Notes: generated by a model from the letters alone, not told the origin. DNA of 64,000 nucleotides from Paenibacillus sacheonensis (GCF_009909195.1 NZ_JAAAMU010000006.1:434001-498000); one strand, 5' to 3'. Counted from the stretch's first letter, positions 25,660-35,668 are shown. Numbers and translations: made by a program.

Positions 25660-27255
25660 TTACTTCGCGCTCGACGCCAGATACGCGTCGATTTGCTTTT
25701 GCGTCTCGGTCAGGATTTTGTCCAGACCGTTGCCTTTTTGCTTCTCGATGTAAGCCGCGACTTCTTTGTCGGCATCCTTCACGATACCGAATTCCAGCGG
25801 CTTGCTGCCCTCGTCGGACGCTTGGTCGCGCTTGGCCAGCTCGTTCTTCATGGTGTCTTCGGCGATGAACAGTCCGTCGATCGGGGAGTTCACGTTCTCC
25901 GGCTCTGCGGCGAACTCGGCTTCATGCACCCAGAAATCCTTCGGATACGTCGACGTCGGACGCATGAATTGCGGCTTCCAGAACGCCCATTGGCCGCCCC
26001 ACTCCATGTAGTTGCTCGTCGTCGTGTTCATGCCGTCCGGATAGACGGCCGTGTCGCCGTCCAGCTTGTACGTCTTGCCTTCGATGCCGTATTGCACGAG
26101 ATCGTACAGCTTCTGGTCGGTCTCGATCATGTCGAGGAAACGCAGGACGCGGTCGGCATGCTTGGAATTGCGGTTGATCGCGACCACGTTCGCCAGCGCC
26201 GTGCGGTTGACTTGCTTCTTGTCCGGATAGAGCAGGGACATCTGCTGCTTGAACGACGGATCGGAGAAGCCCGGATCCGCATTCGCCCATTCATGCGACG
26301 TCAGCGTCAGAAGCGTCTTGCCGTTGCGCCATTCGGCGGCGCCGTCTTCCTTGTCGATCATCGCGTCGCGGTTGATCAGCTTGTCGTCGTACCACACCTT
26401 CGCCTTCTTCACGGCTTCGAGGTAGAACGGCTGCTGCTCGACCGGCTGCACGGTCACCTTCGGATCGCTGAGGTAGTAGCCGAGGCCGTGGAAGTTGAGG
26501 TCAACCCACTCGTCGCGGATCATGTAGATCGCGAGCGGCGTGGAACGGGACAGCTTCTCGTTCGGGTACGCTTTCTTTAATTGGCGGAGCAGGGCATCGA
26601 CGTCATCGATCGTCTTGACGGAGTCCGGCGCGATCGTAATATTCGCTTTTTCCGCCAAGTCCGAACGCCAGCCGGCGAAGAGACGTTGGTTCATCTTCAT
26701 CGTCCACGGCAGGCCGACGATCTGTCCGTTGACCGTCGCGGCGGACAACGTGCCTTGCTCTTGGTATTTCTTGTAGAGGTTCGGCGCGAATTTCGGCAGC
26801 AGGTCGTTAATGGCCATGTACGAGCCTTTCGCCGCCATTTGCTTATAGGACAGCCAGTCGCCGTCGAAGTTCATGTCCCAGCTGTCGCCGGACGCGGCCA
26901 TGACCAGCATCTTGTCTTTGAAGTCGGTGAACGGAATGAAGTTGATATTGAATTTGACGTTCAGGCCTTTGTCCTTGACGTAATCGCTGATCGCGGTCCA
27001 GACCTCGTCCGTGGCCGATTTCTTGTCGCCGCCGAAATAAAACTTCAGCGTCACTTCGTCCTCTTGCTTGCCGGCGTTGCCGTTCGCCTCGTTCGCTGGC
27101 GCCGTCCCGCCGTTGTTGGTGCCGGCGCTGCCGCCGTTATTGCTTGCGTTCCCGCTGCCCGCGTTGTTGCCGTTGCCGCCGCATGCCGTCAGCATGGTGC
27201 CGAACAGCATGGCTCCGGCGAGCATAACCGGGATGCTTACCTTTCGCTTGATCAT
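25660..27255 (-). CDS. extracellular sugar-binding lipoprotein (family 1, LplA-like)
   Basis: A 531-residue solute-binding protein of a carbohydrate ABC importer. The lipobox LTAC has the lipidated Cys at residue 25, followed by a long Gly/Asn-rich tether (26-65). The mature part (VTLKFYFGGDKK..) and the C-terminal block ending in DKILTETQKQIDAYLASS fit the LplA/DUF3502 type found beside LplB/LplC permeases. 56 bp separate it from the upstream permease gene, so it is in the same operon. The ligand is probably an oligosaccharide from the polymer acted on by the SLH protein (inference). Confidence 0.9.
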   Translation of the reverse strand: MIKRKVSIPVMLAGAMLFGTMLTACGGNGNNAGSGNASNNGGSAGTNNGGTAPANEANGNAGKQEDEVTLKFYFGGDKKSATDEVWTAISDYVKDKGLNVKFNINFIPFTDFKDKMLVMAASGDSWDMNFDGDWLSYKQMAAKGSYMAINDLLPKFAPNLYKKYQEQGTLSAATVNGQIVGLPWTMKMNQRLFAGWRSDLAEKANITIAPDSVKTIDDVDALLRQLKKAYPNEKLSRSTPLAIYMIRDEWVDLNFHGLGYYLSDPKVTVQPVEQQPFYLEAVKKAKVWYDDKLINRDAMIDKEDGAAEWRNGKTLLTLTSHEWANADPGFSDPSFKQQMSLLYPDKKQVNRTALANVVAINRNSKHADRVLRFLDMIETDQKLYDLVQYGIEGKTYKLDGDTAVYPDGMNTTTSNYMEWGGQWAFWKPQFMRPTSTYPKDFWVHEAEFAAEPENVNSPIDGLFIAEDTMKNELAKRDQASDEGSKPLEFGIVKDADKEVAAYIEKQKGNGLDKILTETQKQIDAYLASSAK

Positions 27256-27311
27256 GTAATCCTCTCCCCTGATTGTTTGATTATATCGCTATACGGCCGA
27301 AGCCGGTATAG

Positions 27312-28196
27312 TCAGCCTTTGACCGCGCCCACCATGAGCCCCTTGACGAAATACCGCTGCAGAAAAGGGTACAGGAAGACGATCGGGCCGATCGTGACGA
27401 CGGTCAGCGCCATCTTCATCGATTCGGACGGAATCTGCGGCATAATGCGCTGCATCGCCGCGGCATTGCTGGAGTTGCGCAGGAAATCGACGTTCGAGAT
27501 GAGCGTCCGCAGGAGCAGCTGAAGCGGCTGGAGCTCTTGTTTGTCGATGAACATCAGGCCGAGGAACCAATCGTTCCAATAGGACAGCGCCACGAACAAG
27601 CCGATCGTCGCAAGCACGGGAACGGACAGCGGAATGATGAGCCGGGAGAAGATGCGGATCTCGCTCGCTCCGTCGATTTTGGCGGATTCGTAGATCTCCT
27701 CCGGAATCGACTGCATGAAGTTGCGCATGAGGAACATGTTGAAGGCGTTCGCCATCGGCGGCAGGATCATCGCCCAGATCGTGTCCTTCAGCTCCAAGTA
27801 GCGGACGCAGATGATGTACCATGGCACGAGGCCGCCGCTGAAGAGCATGGTCAGGATGACGTAGATGGAGAGGATGTTGCGGTACTTGAACGAGCGCCTC
27901 GCCATGACGTAGGCTCCCATGCTGTTGACGATCAGGGACAGGACGGTGCCGACCCCCGTGACGAGAATGCTGATGCCGTACGCGTCCACGATCCGGTTGG
28001 AGCCGAGGAACAGGATGCGGTACGAATCGAACGTAATATGCTTCGGTATGAGCCCGTAGCCGTAGTTCACGATGTCGTTCTCCGTGCTGAGCGAGCCCGA
28101 GATGACCATGAGGAACGGGAACAGGCAGGCCAGGCTGAACAGCGAGATGACGAGCATGATGACGCCTTGGGCGATCGAAAATCGTTTGGCAACCAT
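27312..28196 (-). CDS. carbohydrate ABC transporter permease (LplC/MalG type)
   Basis: A 294-residue inner-membrane permease with six hydrophobic segments and the EAA loop (EEIYESAKIDGASEIRIFSRLIIPL) that docks the ATPase. I chose the ATG at 28196 (MVAKRFSIAQGV) with AAAGGAGG 8-14 nt upstream; the longer open frame upstream is only the translation of a 10-bp tandem repeat. No ATPase gene is in the locus, as is usual where a shared MsmX-type ATPase serves several importers. Confidence 0.92.
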   Translation of the reverse strand: MVAKRFSIAQGVIMLVISLFSLACLFPFLMVISGSLSTENDIVNYGYGLIPKHITFDSYRILFLGSNRIVDAYGISILVTGVGTVLSLIVNSMGAYVMARRSFKYRNILSIYVILTMLFSGGLVPWYIICVRYLELKDTIWAMILPPMANAFNMFLMRNFMQSIPEEIYESAKIDGASEIRIFSRLIIPLSVPVLATIGLFVALSYWNDWFLGLMFIDKQELQPLQLLLRTLISNVDFLRNSSNAAAMQRIMPQIPSESMKMALTVVTIGPIVFLYPFLQRYFVKGLMVGAVKG

Positions 28197-28221
28197 TGAG
28201 GGCAACCTCCTTTGGTGAAGT

Positions 28222-28339
28222 GTGAGCAGATAGGGCGAGAGATGGAGTGAAATGGAAAGAGATAGAGTGAGATAGAGCGATATAGGACGAAATAGAGTGA
28301 GATAGGGCGAGATAGAGTAAGGTATAGTGAGATAGGGCA
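28222..28339. repeat. 10-bp tandem repeat in front of the LplC-type gene
   Basis: GATAGAGTGA and close variants occur about eleven times in exact 10-bp register, ending ~12 bp before the ribosome site of the permease gene. The repeated ATA/TA steps fall once per helical turn, so the DNA could be curved. Confidence 0.8.
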
Positions 28340-28529
28340 ACGAAGGTATGACCTGCGGTCGGTATAAAATTGGTGGCCTGCCCTAGCATCCTAACAAGCT
28401 GCGCATCTGCGAGTCAGGCATCGCATGCCGGGCGTAGTCCACTTAGCAGCATACACGCGTTCCGCTCAACAACTCCGTCCCGTGCCGCTTACTCAGCCCC
28501 TACCTTTACTCGTCTCCCGCTCCAAGCGG

Positions 28530-28719
28530 GAAATAAGTGCAAATCTGCAACTATTTCAGCGTGAAATGGCGTTTTTAGCAAAATAAGCGCGAATCTGCAA
28601 CTATTTCCAACACAAACGCTTGAATCGGCTTCACACATTGAAAATAGGTGCGCTTTTGCATCTATTTATCGATGAGGCAGCGAACAACGGAAGAATAAGT
28701 GCATATTTGCAACTATTTA
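28530..28719. repeat. four-hairpin repeat array B1
   Basis: Four copies of a near-palindrome AAATAAGTGCA-n4-TGCAACTATTT begin at 28530, 28580, 28640 and 28693 (spacing 50, 60, 53). The same unit occurs four times at 36.9-37.1 kb. It lies inside the operon, between the two permease genes. Confidence 0.85.
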
Positions 28720-28797
28720 CTGTGGCTGCGGTGCTTGGCCGAGCTACAACGTTGTTTCGAGCTTGAGCTGCAGATGTGAGGCGCGTTTGGGCAAAGA

Positions 28798-28945
28798 ACC
28801 GGGTTACTTTAAGGGAATGCGGTACGGTTCGCTCGACGTGCGACGGTTACTCCAGCGGGTTCCGGCGCGTCCAGCCACGAAGGACGGTTACTCCAAAGGA
28901 TTCCCTGGCTCCAGCGACAAGCGGCGGTTAGTTCAACGAATTGCC
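28798..28945. repeat. degenerate ~41-bp direct repeats (GGTTACT family)
   Basis: GGTTACTTTAAGGGA, GGTTACTCCAGCGGG, GGTTACTCCAAAGGA and GGTTAGTTCAACGAA start units ~40-44 bp apart, the last just after the stop of the LplB-type gene. The parts between are only partly alike. Confidence 0.55.
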
Positions 28946-28957
28946 CGGGGAGCGGCG

Positions 28958-29884
28958 CTAGAAAATCGCCGAATCCCGATCCACCTTGCGGGCCGCATAG
29001 TTACTGGCCAGAATGAGCACGAACGCGACGACCGATTGCAGGAAGCCGGCCGCGGAGGCCATGCCGATATCGCCGGATTTACGAAGGCTGCGGTACACCA
29101 GCGTGTCGATGACATCCGTCGTCGGGAACAGCAGCGACGCATCGCCCACCATCGCGTAAAACATTCCGAAGTCCGCGTTCATGATGCGTCCGATCGCGAG
29201 CAGCGTCAAGATCATGATGGTCGGCTTCAGCATCGGAATGCTGATGAAGCGCATCTGCTGCCAGCGGGTGGCCCCGTCGATCGAAGCGGCTTCGTAGTAA
29301 GAATTGTCGACCGACGTGAGCGCGGCCAGATAGACGATCGTGCCGTAACCCGTCACCTTCCAGCGCACCGCGATCGTCAGGATGAGCGGCCACCAGCTCG
29401 CTTTGCTGTAGAAATCCACGCTCTGCAGGCCGAACCATTCCAGCACGCGGTTCAGCGCGCCGTTCTCGAAGTTCAGCAGGTTGTAAGTGAATACGCCGAC
29501 GACGATCCAGGAGATGAAGAACGGCAGGAAGGTCAGCGATTGGGTGATGCGCTTGAAATATTTGTTCCTCAGCTCGTTCAGCATGAGCGCGAAGCCGACT
29601 TCGAACACGAGGCCGACGCCGATGAACAGCGCGTTCAGCAGGATCGTGTTGCGCACCGCCCGGAACGCCGCGTCCGAGGACAAAATATAGTCGAAGTTGT
29701 TCAGCAGCGGATGCATCCAGTCGCTTCCCCAGATGCCTTTGCTGAAGTCGAAGTTTTTGAACGGAATGATCAGCCCCGACAACGGCAAGTAATTGAACAG
29801 GAACAGCAGCGTCGCGACGGGAAGAAACATAAGCAGCAGCTGTCGGTTGCGGACGAGCTCGCGGATGACTCCGTTTCGTTTCAT
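28958..29884 (-). CDS. carbohydrate ABC transporter permease (LplB/MalF type)
   Basis: A 308-residue inner-membrane permease with six hydrophobic segments; the EAA loop reads NSYYEAASIDGATRWQQMRFISIPML. It is the first gene of the locus on the minus strand. The 761-bp gap before the LplC-type gene is unusually long for partner permeases and is filled with three repeat types. Start ATG at 29884 behind AAAGAGAAGGGG. Confidence 0.92.
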   Translation of the reverse strand: MKRNGVIRELVRNRQLLLMFLPVATLLFLFNYLPLSGLIIPFKNFDFSKGIWGSDWMHPLLNNFDYILSSDAAFRAVRNTILLNALFIGVGLVFEVGFALMLNELRNKYFKRITQSLTFLPFFISWIVVGVFTYNLLNFENGALNRVLEWFGLQSVDFYSKASWWPLILTIAVRWKVTGYGTIVYLAALTSVDNSYYEAASIDGATRWQQMRFISIPMLKPTIMILTLLAIGRIMNADFGMFYAMVGDASLLFPTTDVIDTLVYRSLRKSGDIGMASAAGFLQSVVAFVLILASNYAARKVDRDSAIF

Positions 29885-30228
29885 GGGCCCTTACCCCTTC
29901 TCTTTCGGTGATAGTTTAATGATAAAGGAGCGGCCTGCCCGCTTCTATGAGCGGATCTTATCCTTTGTAGGGCAGGATTGGCTTCGTTCGAAAAAGCTCG
30001 CCGGCGTCGGCTCCGTTCGGTCATGGCATAAGCAAGCCCGCCCTTCGCGTCGTTCGTGACGGCGATGGACGGGCTATATGGGGTTCGCGGGCATCGGCGC
30101 ATCGCTTTTCTTGCAGCGAATTGCCGTCAATCGCAAATACCGGGCTCCAGTTGCGAATATGCATTAGAGATGCAAGCTCCGCTGCGTGAATCGAATCGCA
30201 AATCCGAAAGGGGGCAATCAGACCCGCG
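29885..30228. other. divergent spacer between sugar operon and repeat-protein gene
   Basis: No gene, clear terminator or repeat is visible in 344 bp. It must hold the promoters of both divergent transcripts, but I could not place them with confidence. Confidence 0.4.
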
Positions 30229-33200
30229 ATGCCAGCAACCATTACGGGAATCGTGTTTAACGACCTGAACCACAACGGCCAGTTCGATCCCGGCGAACCG
30301 GGAATACCGAACGCGTTCATCGTCTTGTTCAGCGCCGCCGCCGGTACGTGTACCGTCATTCAAACGGATGCGAACGGCAATTACAGCTTCACTATAACCG
30401 TCGCCGGGACGTATACGGTCTACGAGACGGTGGCGAATCCGGGAGCGACCTGTCCACCGACCGCGTTTACGCAGCCGGCGGGCTTTACGATGTCCAACGG
30501 TCCGCGCAAATTAACGCTTGTCGTGACCGGCGCGCAGGTCGCCGGCAACGCGGTCCTGGCGAACAATAATTTTAGCCACGACACCGTCGCCAACCCGCTC
30601 GGCTGCACGACGAGCATGATTCAGTTCACGGGCAGGCCGTCCGTGTGGTTCAACATCAATATCGTCACGGGCTCCGCCGTCGTCCAGGGAACCGTGAATC
30701 CGCCCGTCGATATCAACGCCATCGGATACAACCCGCTGGATAACTACATCTACGGCTACGATCAGACGACGAATCATATCGTTCGGATCGATAACGGCGG
30801 GAACGTCATCACGCTCGCTCCGCTCCCGCCGGGGCTGCCCGCGGACGGATACAACGTCGGCACCTTCGATTTGAACGGCTTTCTCTACTTATCCGTCAAT
30901 GACGGCACGCGCTTCTACGTCGTCGACCTTCGGCCCAACTCCGCCACCTTCCTGAAGCTGGTCAGTCCCGCGAACGGCTTCTTGGAACAGACCAGCAATT
31001 TCGGCGTCGCATTGAGCCATGTGCTTAACGTCAGCGACTGGATCTATCGTCAGCAGGACGGCAATCTGTACGGCATTACGCCGACGGGCACGATGGAGCG
31101 AATCGTACCGGCGACGGGCACGATTACGAACCTTGCGACCAGCCCCCTGCGTACCGGGCCTTTCGGAGCGGCGGCCATCGACTCGACGGGAACGATCTAC
31201 GCGATCTCGAACAACGACGGCAACATCTACCGGTATACCATCGCCGGCAATTCGGCCACGGGCATTCGTTTCTCTTCCACGGTTACCTCGTCGTTTAACG
31301 ATGCGACCATGTGCGCGCTGGCCACCATTAACCTGGATTTCGGCGATGCCCCGGATACGGGTGACGGCAACGGGCCGGATAACTACTCGACGCTCTTGTC
31401 GTCGGACGGACCCCGCCACGGCTTGGTAAACGGGTTGTTCCTAGGCACCCGGGTCACCGCGGAAGCGGACGCGCATCAAAACTTCGACGCCACCGGGGAC
31501 GATATTCCGCTAGGCATACAAGACGATGGCGTATCGGTGCCGCTGCCCGTGCTCTCCGTGAACGAAGGCATCTACGCCCTGCCCGTCACGGTCACCAATA
31601 CGACCGGAAGCCCGGCTAATCTCTACGGCTGGGTCGATTTCACCGGGGACGGCATCTTCCAAGCGGACGAAGCCGCGCCCGTTCAGATCGTACCTTCGCA
31701 GGCCGGCACGCAGTTTTTCGTGCTGCACTTCTTTCCGGCTCCGGGCGCCGTCAAAGCCTTGGACCACACGTTCGTCCGGGTACGGCTGACGACGGATACG
31801 CTCACGGATACGAACGCTCCGGGGCTGCCGGACACGCGAAGCGTAGGACCCGCAACGGATGGCGAAGTGGAAGACTACTACCTGCAAATCTTCAACGCGA
31901 TCGAAATCTTCATTACCAAGACGCCGTTTCCGGCGGAGGCGCTGCCCGGAGAAACGGTCATCTACCGTTTCGTCTTGACGAATCCGGCCCCCTTTCCGCT
32001 CACGAATCTCAAGGTCGAGGATTCCTTGCTCGGCTTCATCGATATCGTGTCATTCCTGCCTCCTTTCGCGACGATCGAGCTTGAAGCTGCCTTCATCGTC
32101 CCGCCGGATGCGCCGGCAGGCTCCGTGATCTTCAATACGGTCGTCGCCACGTCCGATCAGACTTTGCCGACCAAGGACGAAGCCCAGATAACCGTACTTC
32201 CCGCTTACAGCCTGGCGGTTACGAAGACGCCGGACCGTATCTCCGTCCCCCCTGGGGAGACCGTAACCTATGAGATCGCCGTCACGAATACGTCCAACGC
32301 GCCGGTGTTCAACGTCGTCGTCAAAGACGATCTCGTCGGCTTCGCCGAAGTCGTGCCGTCGCTCGCCTCCGGCGAATCCCGGTCGTTCGCGGTTCCATTC
32401 ACGGTCCCGCCGGGCACGCAGGCCGGCACCGTTTTCACGAACCTGACGGTCGCCGATTCGAACGAGACCGGTCCCGTATCCGACACGGCGACCATCGTCG
32501 TCCCGCCAATCCCGCAGGTTTACATTCTGAAGAGCGTCGAACCGCAAATCGCCGCCCCGGGCGAAATCGTCACGTATACGATCACGGTCTCCAATGCGGG
32601 GAACGACACGCTCACGAACGTGCGGATCGTCGATCCGGAGTTGAACGTCGACCAGACTTACGAGGCGATTCGCCCGGGAGACGCGATCGTCATTACGGTT
32701 CCGTTCCAGATACCGTTAACCGCCAAGCAGGGCGACACCTTCGTGAACGTAGCTGCCGTCACGACGAGCCAGACCGGTCCGAGTCAATCGGATGCCGTCG
32801 TGAAGGTCATCGGGCAGCCGTCCATCGCGTTGCAGAAGACGGTCTCCCTCGGACGGGCGATGCGAGGCGAAAACGTTACTTATACGTTCGTCGTGACGAA
32901 CACGGGCAATACGGAGTTGACGAGCGTCAGGCTTGCCGATCCCCTCCTCGGCGTGGACCAGCTCATCGGTACGCTTGCCGCCGGTGAAAGCCGCTCGATC
33001 GAATTCCCGTTCGTCGTCCCGGCTGCCGCGACGAGTCCGTTCGTGAATTCCGCGACGGTTACCGGCCTGTTCGAGACGCAGCCCGTAACGGATACCGACA
33101 CGGAATCGCTCGATATCTTGATTCCGCCCCCCTCCTTCACGCTGGTCAAGACTGTCGACCAGCCGCAGGCCAATGCGGGAGACACGGTGCATTTCTTGTT

Positions 33201-35358
33201 CACGATCGCCAATACCGGCGGCGTCGCGCTGACGAACGTCCTCATCGCGGACCCGCTGCTCGGTTACGCCAATACGATCGAGTCGCTCCCCGCGGGCGCA
33301 TCCGTCTCCGAGTCGATTCCGTTCACCGTGCCGCCCGGTTCCCCGGCCGGCTCGACATTCATCAACATCGTGACCGTCACGACGGCGCAGACCGATCCTC
33401 AGCAAGCGACGGCATCGGTCACCGTTAACGCCGAGCCCGCTATCAGGCTAACCAAAACGGCGGACGTAGACAACGTATTACCCGGCGGCACGATCAATTA
33501 TACGATCACGGTTGCCAATACCGGCAATGTCGCCTTGACGAACGTCGTCGTCCGGGATGATCTTCTCGGCTTGAATGCGTCGATCGCGTCGCTCGCGATC
33601 GGTCAATCGCAGAGCTTCGTGCCTGCCTTCGTCGTGCCGCTCGCCACGCCGGCCGGCACGGTCATTCTCAATCAAAGCTCGGCCTTCGCCGATCAGACGG
33701 ATACGGTAGTCACGGATGCGCGCGTACTCGTCAATCCGCTGCCTCCGGTACTGACGATCGCGAAGACGGCAGATCTCGCTGTCGTCGCTCCCGGGGATGT
33801 CGTCACCTATTCGATTACGGTATCGAATCCGGGAACCGTCGTCTTGACGGGCGTCGCCGTACGGGACGATACGCTCGGCTTCGCGCAGGATATCGGCACG
33901 CTGAACCCTGGCGACAGCCAGACGCTGACGGTCCCCTTCACGGTTCCCGCGGATGCGCCTGCCGGTTCCGTCATCGTCAATACGGCCGTCGCGGCTTCGG
34001 ATCAGACGGATCCCGAAGAAGGCACGTCGACGGTTACGGTCGATCCAAGTCCCGGTCTGGAGGTAGGCAAGACCATCTCGCCCGCCCAAGCCTCGCCGTT
34101 CCAGACGGTCACGGCCACGATCACGGTCGCGAACACGGGCAACACCGCCTTGACGAACGTCGTTATCGCCGACGCCGCTCTCGGTTTCCGCTCCGTCATT
34201 CCGACGCTGGCCGTCGGCGCGAGCGTCTCCTTCCCGCTGCCGTTCGTCACGCCGAACGCGCCCGCGGGCACGATCCTCTCCAACACGGCGACGGCTGCTT
34301 CCAACGAGACGGGAGAGACGCCTTCGACCGCGACGCTCACCGTGACTCCCGAATTTCGGCTGAGCCTGATCAAACGGGCGGAGCCGTCCGCCGCCTTCCC
34401 GGGCGATACGGTTACGTTCACGTTCGAGCTCCGCAACGAATCGAACGCGCCGCTGACCGAATTGCGTTTTACCGACGATTTGCTCGGAATCGACCACATC
34501 GTGGACCTTATACCGGCCGGCCTCTTCGTTCTGCTGTCACGGACGTACACGATTCCGGAGGACGCGCTCGGCGGGAGCATCATCGCCAATACCGCCGTGC
34601 TCCGCTCCGCGGAAACTTCGCCCATCACCTCTACCGCGGCGGTAACCGTGCTCGCGAGGCCGAGTCTTGCGATCAGCAAGACGGTCTTCCCGCCTATCGC
34701 ATTCCCCGGCGAAGTCGTATTCTTCCGCATGGAAGGGGTCAATACCGGCAACGTGCCGCTGACGAACATCCGCTATAACGACCGATTGTTCGGCTTGGCC
34801 GGATCCGTGGTGTCGCAGAATGTCGGCGAAGTCATTACGCTCATCGCCCCGTTCGTCATACCGGCCGATGCCGTCCCGGGCGAAACGATCGTCAATACGG
34901 TGCTGGTCGACTCCGCGCAGACCGGTCCGCTCAGCGCGGCGGCGTCCGTCAAGGTCGCCGACTTGCCGCTTCACGTGACCAAGAGCGCCGACGAATCCTT
35001 GGCCTTCGTCGGCGATCAGGTTACGTTCACGATCACGACGGCCAACGTCAGCCAGATCGCCGTCAACGACGCCGTATTGACCGACATTTTGCAGGAAGGC
35101 GCTGCATTCATCCCGAACAGCGTGAAGGTCGGCGGCAATCTGGTTCTCGGTGCCGATCCGGCAGTCGGCATTCCGCTCGGCAACTTGGCGCCGGGCCAAA
35201 CGATCGACGTCGTCTTCGAGGCGAACCTGACGGATGCCCCGGCCGACGAACGGCTCGAGAATCAAGCCGCGGTCAGCTTCCGTCCGGCCGATGCGCTCCG
35301 GCGATTCACGATTCGTTCCAACGTCCTCGTCATTACGGTGGAGCAGCACGAAGAATAA
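30229..35358 (+). CDS. giant surface-type repeat protein: SdrD_B-like, DUF6923-like propeller, GEVED, eleven DUF11/DUF7507-like repeats
   Basis: A 1709-residue protein. Residues 1-115 are an SdrD_B-like Cna fold (GIVFNDLNHNGQFDPGEPGI); ~130-375 a beta-propeller-like part; ~376-560 a GEVED module (LDFGDAPDTGDG.. and DGEVEDYY); then eleven ~103-residue repeats starting around 558, each opening with a K-[TS]-x-x-P..PGE-TV-x-Y pattern and closing with an NTA/NTV and DQT/AQT block. The last repeat is a full DUF11 unit (GAAFIPNSVKVGG). There is no signal peptide, LPxTG motif or SLH domain, so it is not exported by the usual route; a spore-surface place is possible (inference). GAAAGGGGG lies a long 14 nt before the ATG. 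Confidence 0.85.
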   Translation: MPATITGIVFNDLNHNGQFDPGEPGIPNAFIVLFSAAAGTCTVIQTDANGNYSFTITVAGTYTVYETVANPGATCPPTAFTQPAGFTMSNGPRKLTLVVTGAQVAGNAVLANNNFSHDTVANPLGCTTSMIQFTGRPSVWFNINIVTGSAVVQGTVNPPVDINAIGYNPLDNYIYGYDQTTNHIVRIDNGGNVITLAPLPPGLPADGYNVGTFDLNGFLYLSVNDGTRFYVVDLRPNSATFLKLVSPANGFLEQTSNFGVALSHVLNVSDWIYRQQDGNLYGITPTGTMERIVPATGTITNLATSPLRTGPFGAAAIDSTGTIYAISNNDGNIYRYTIAGNSATGIRFSSTVTSSFNDATMCALATINLDFGDAPDTGDGNGPDNYSTLLSSDGPRHGLVNGLFLGTRVTAEADAHQNFDATGDDIPLGIQDDGVSVPLPVLSVNEGIYALPVTVTNTTGSPANLYGWVDFTGDGIFQADEAAPVQIVPSQAGTQFFVLHFFPAPGAVKALDHTFVRVRLTTDTLTDTNAPGLPDTRSVGPATDGEVEDYYLQIFNAIEIFITKTPFPAEALPGETVIYRFVLTNPAPFPLTNLKVEDSLLGFIDIVSFLPPFATIELEAAFIVPPDAPAGSVIFNTVVATSDQTLPTKDEAQITVLPAYSLAVTKTPDRISVPPGETVTYEIAVTNTSNAPVFNVVVKDDLVGFAEVVPSLASGESRSFAVPFTVPPGTQAGTVFTNLTVADSNETGPVSDTATIVVPPIPQVYILKSVEPQIAAPGEIVTYTITVSNAGNDTLTNVRIVDPELNVDQTYEAIRPGDAIVITVPFQIPLTAKQGDTFVNVAAVTTSQTGPSQSDAVVKVIGQPSIALQKTVSLGRAMRGENVTYTFVVTNTGNTELTSVRLADPLLGVDQLIGTLAAGESRSIEFPFVVPAAATSPFVNSATVTGLFETQPVTDTDTESLDILIPPPSFTLVKTVDQPQANAGDTVHFLFTIANTGGVALTNVLIADPLLGYANTIESLPAGASVSESIPFTVPPGSPAGSTFINIVTVTTAQTDPQQATASVTVNAEPAIRLTKTADVDNVLPGGTINYTITVANTGNVALTNVVVRDDLLGLNASIASLAIGQSQSFVPAFVVPLATPAGTVILNQSSAFADQTDTVVTDARVLVNPLPPVLTIAKTADLAVVAPGDVVTYSITVSNPGTVVLTGVAVRDDTLGFAQDIGTLNPGDSQTLTVPFTVPADAPAGSVIVNTAVAASDQTDPEEGTSTVTVDPSPGLEVGKTISPAQASPFQTVTATITVANTGNTALTNVVIADAALGFRSVIPTLAVGASVSFPLPFVTPNAPAGTILSNTATAASNETGETPSTATLTVTPEFRLSLIKRAEPSAAFPGDTVTFTFELRNESNAPLTELRFTDDLLGIDHIVDLIPAGLFVLLSRTYTIPEDALGGSIIANTAVLRSAETSPITSTAAVTVLARPSLAISKTVFPPIAFPGEVVFFRMEGVNTGNVPLTNIRYNDRLFGLAGSVVSQNVGEVITLIAPFVIPADAVPGETIVNTVLVDSAQTGPLSAAASVKVADLPLHVTKSADESLAFVGDQVTFTITTANVSQIAVNDAVLTDILQEGAAFIPNSVKVGGNLVLGADPAVGIPLGNLAPGQTIDVVFEANLTDAPADERLENQAAVSFRPADALRRFTIRSNVLVITVEQHEE

Positions 35359-35373
35359 CATCCGCGTACGGGT

Positions 35374-35437
35374 GGTTCGACGGTTAGATGGTTCGACGGT
35401 TCGATGGTTCGATGTTTCGATGGTTCGACGGTTCGAG
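35374..35437. repeat. 8-bp tandem repeat GGTTCGAT x8
   Basis: Eight consecutive units of GGTTCGAT/GGTTCGAC (a few with one change) start 16 bp after the repeat-protein stop codon. The rest of the gap to 35629 holds degenerate GCGTCAG repeats and no gene. Confidence 0.85.
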
Positions 35438-35629
35438 GGTCAGCCGTAGTTGGCAGTCGAACCGCCTCTTGCAGGCTGAGCGTATATTGCCGGGCCAATT
35501 GCTTGCAATGGCCTCTCCTTATTTATGTCGCGCGGGTCAGTGCGTCCGGCTCCCTTTCGCGTCAGCGCATTAGCTGCGTCAGTTGCGTCAGCGCGTTAGT
35601 CGCGTCAGCTGCTGCGCAAAGCGAACGCA

Positions 35630-35668
35630 AAACAGCCCGGCGTCAACTTCTATGGCGCCGGGCTGTTT
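35630..35668 (-). terminator. terminator of fba (probably bidirectional)
   Basis: AAACAGCCCGGCG pairs with CGCCGGGCTGTTT; the minus strand continues TTTTGCG. It lies 42 bp after the fba stop. Confidence 0.85.
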
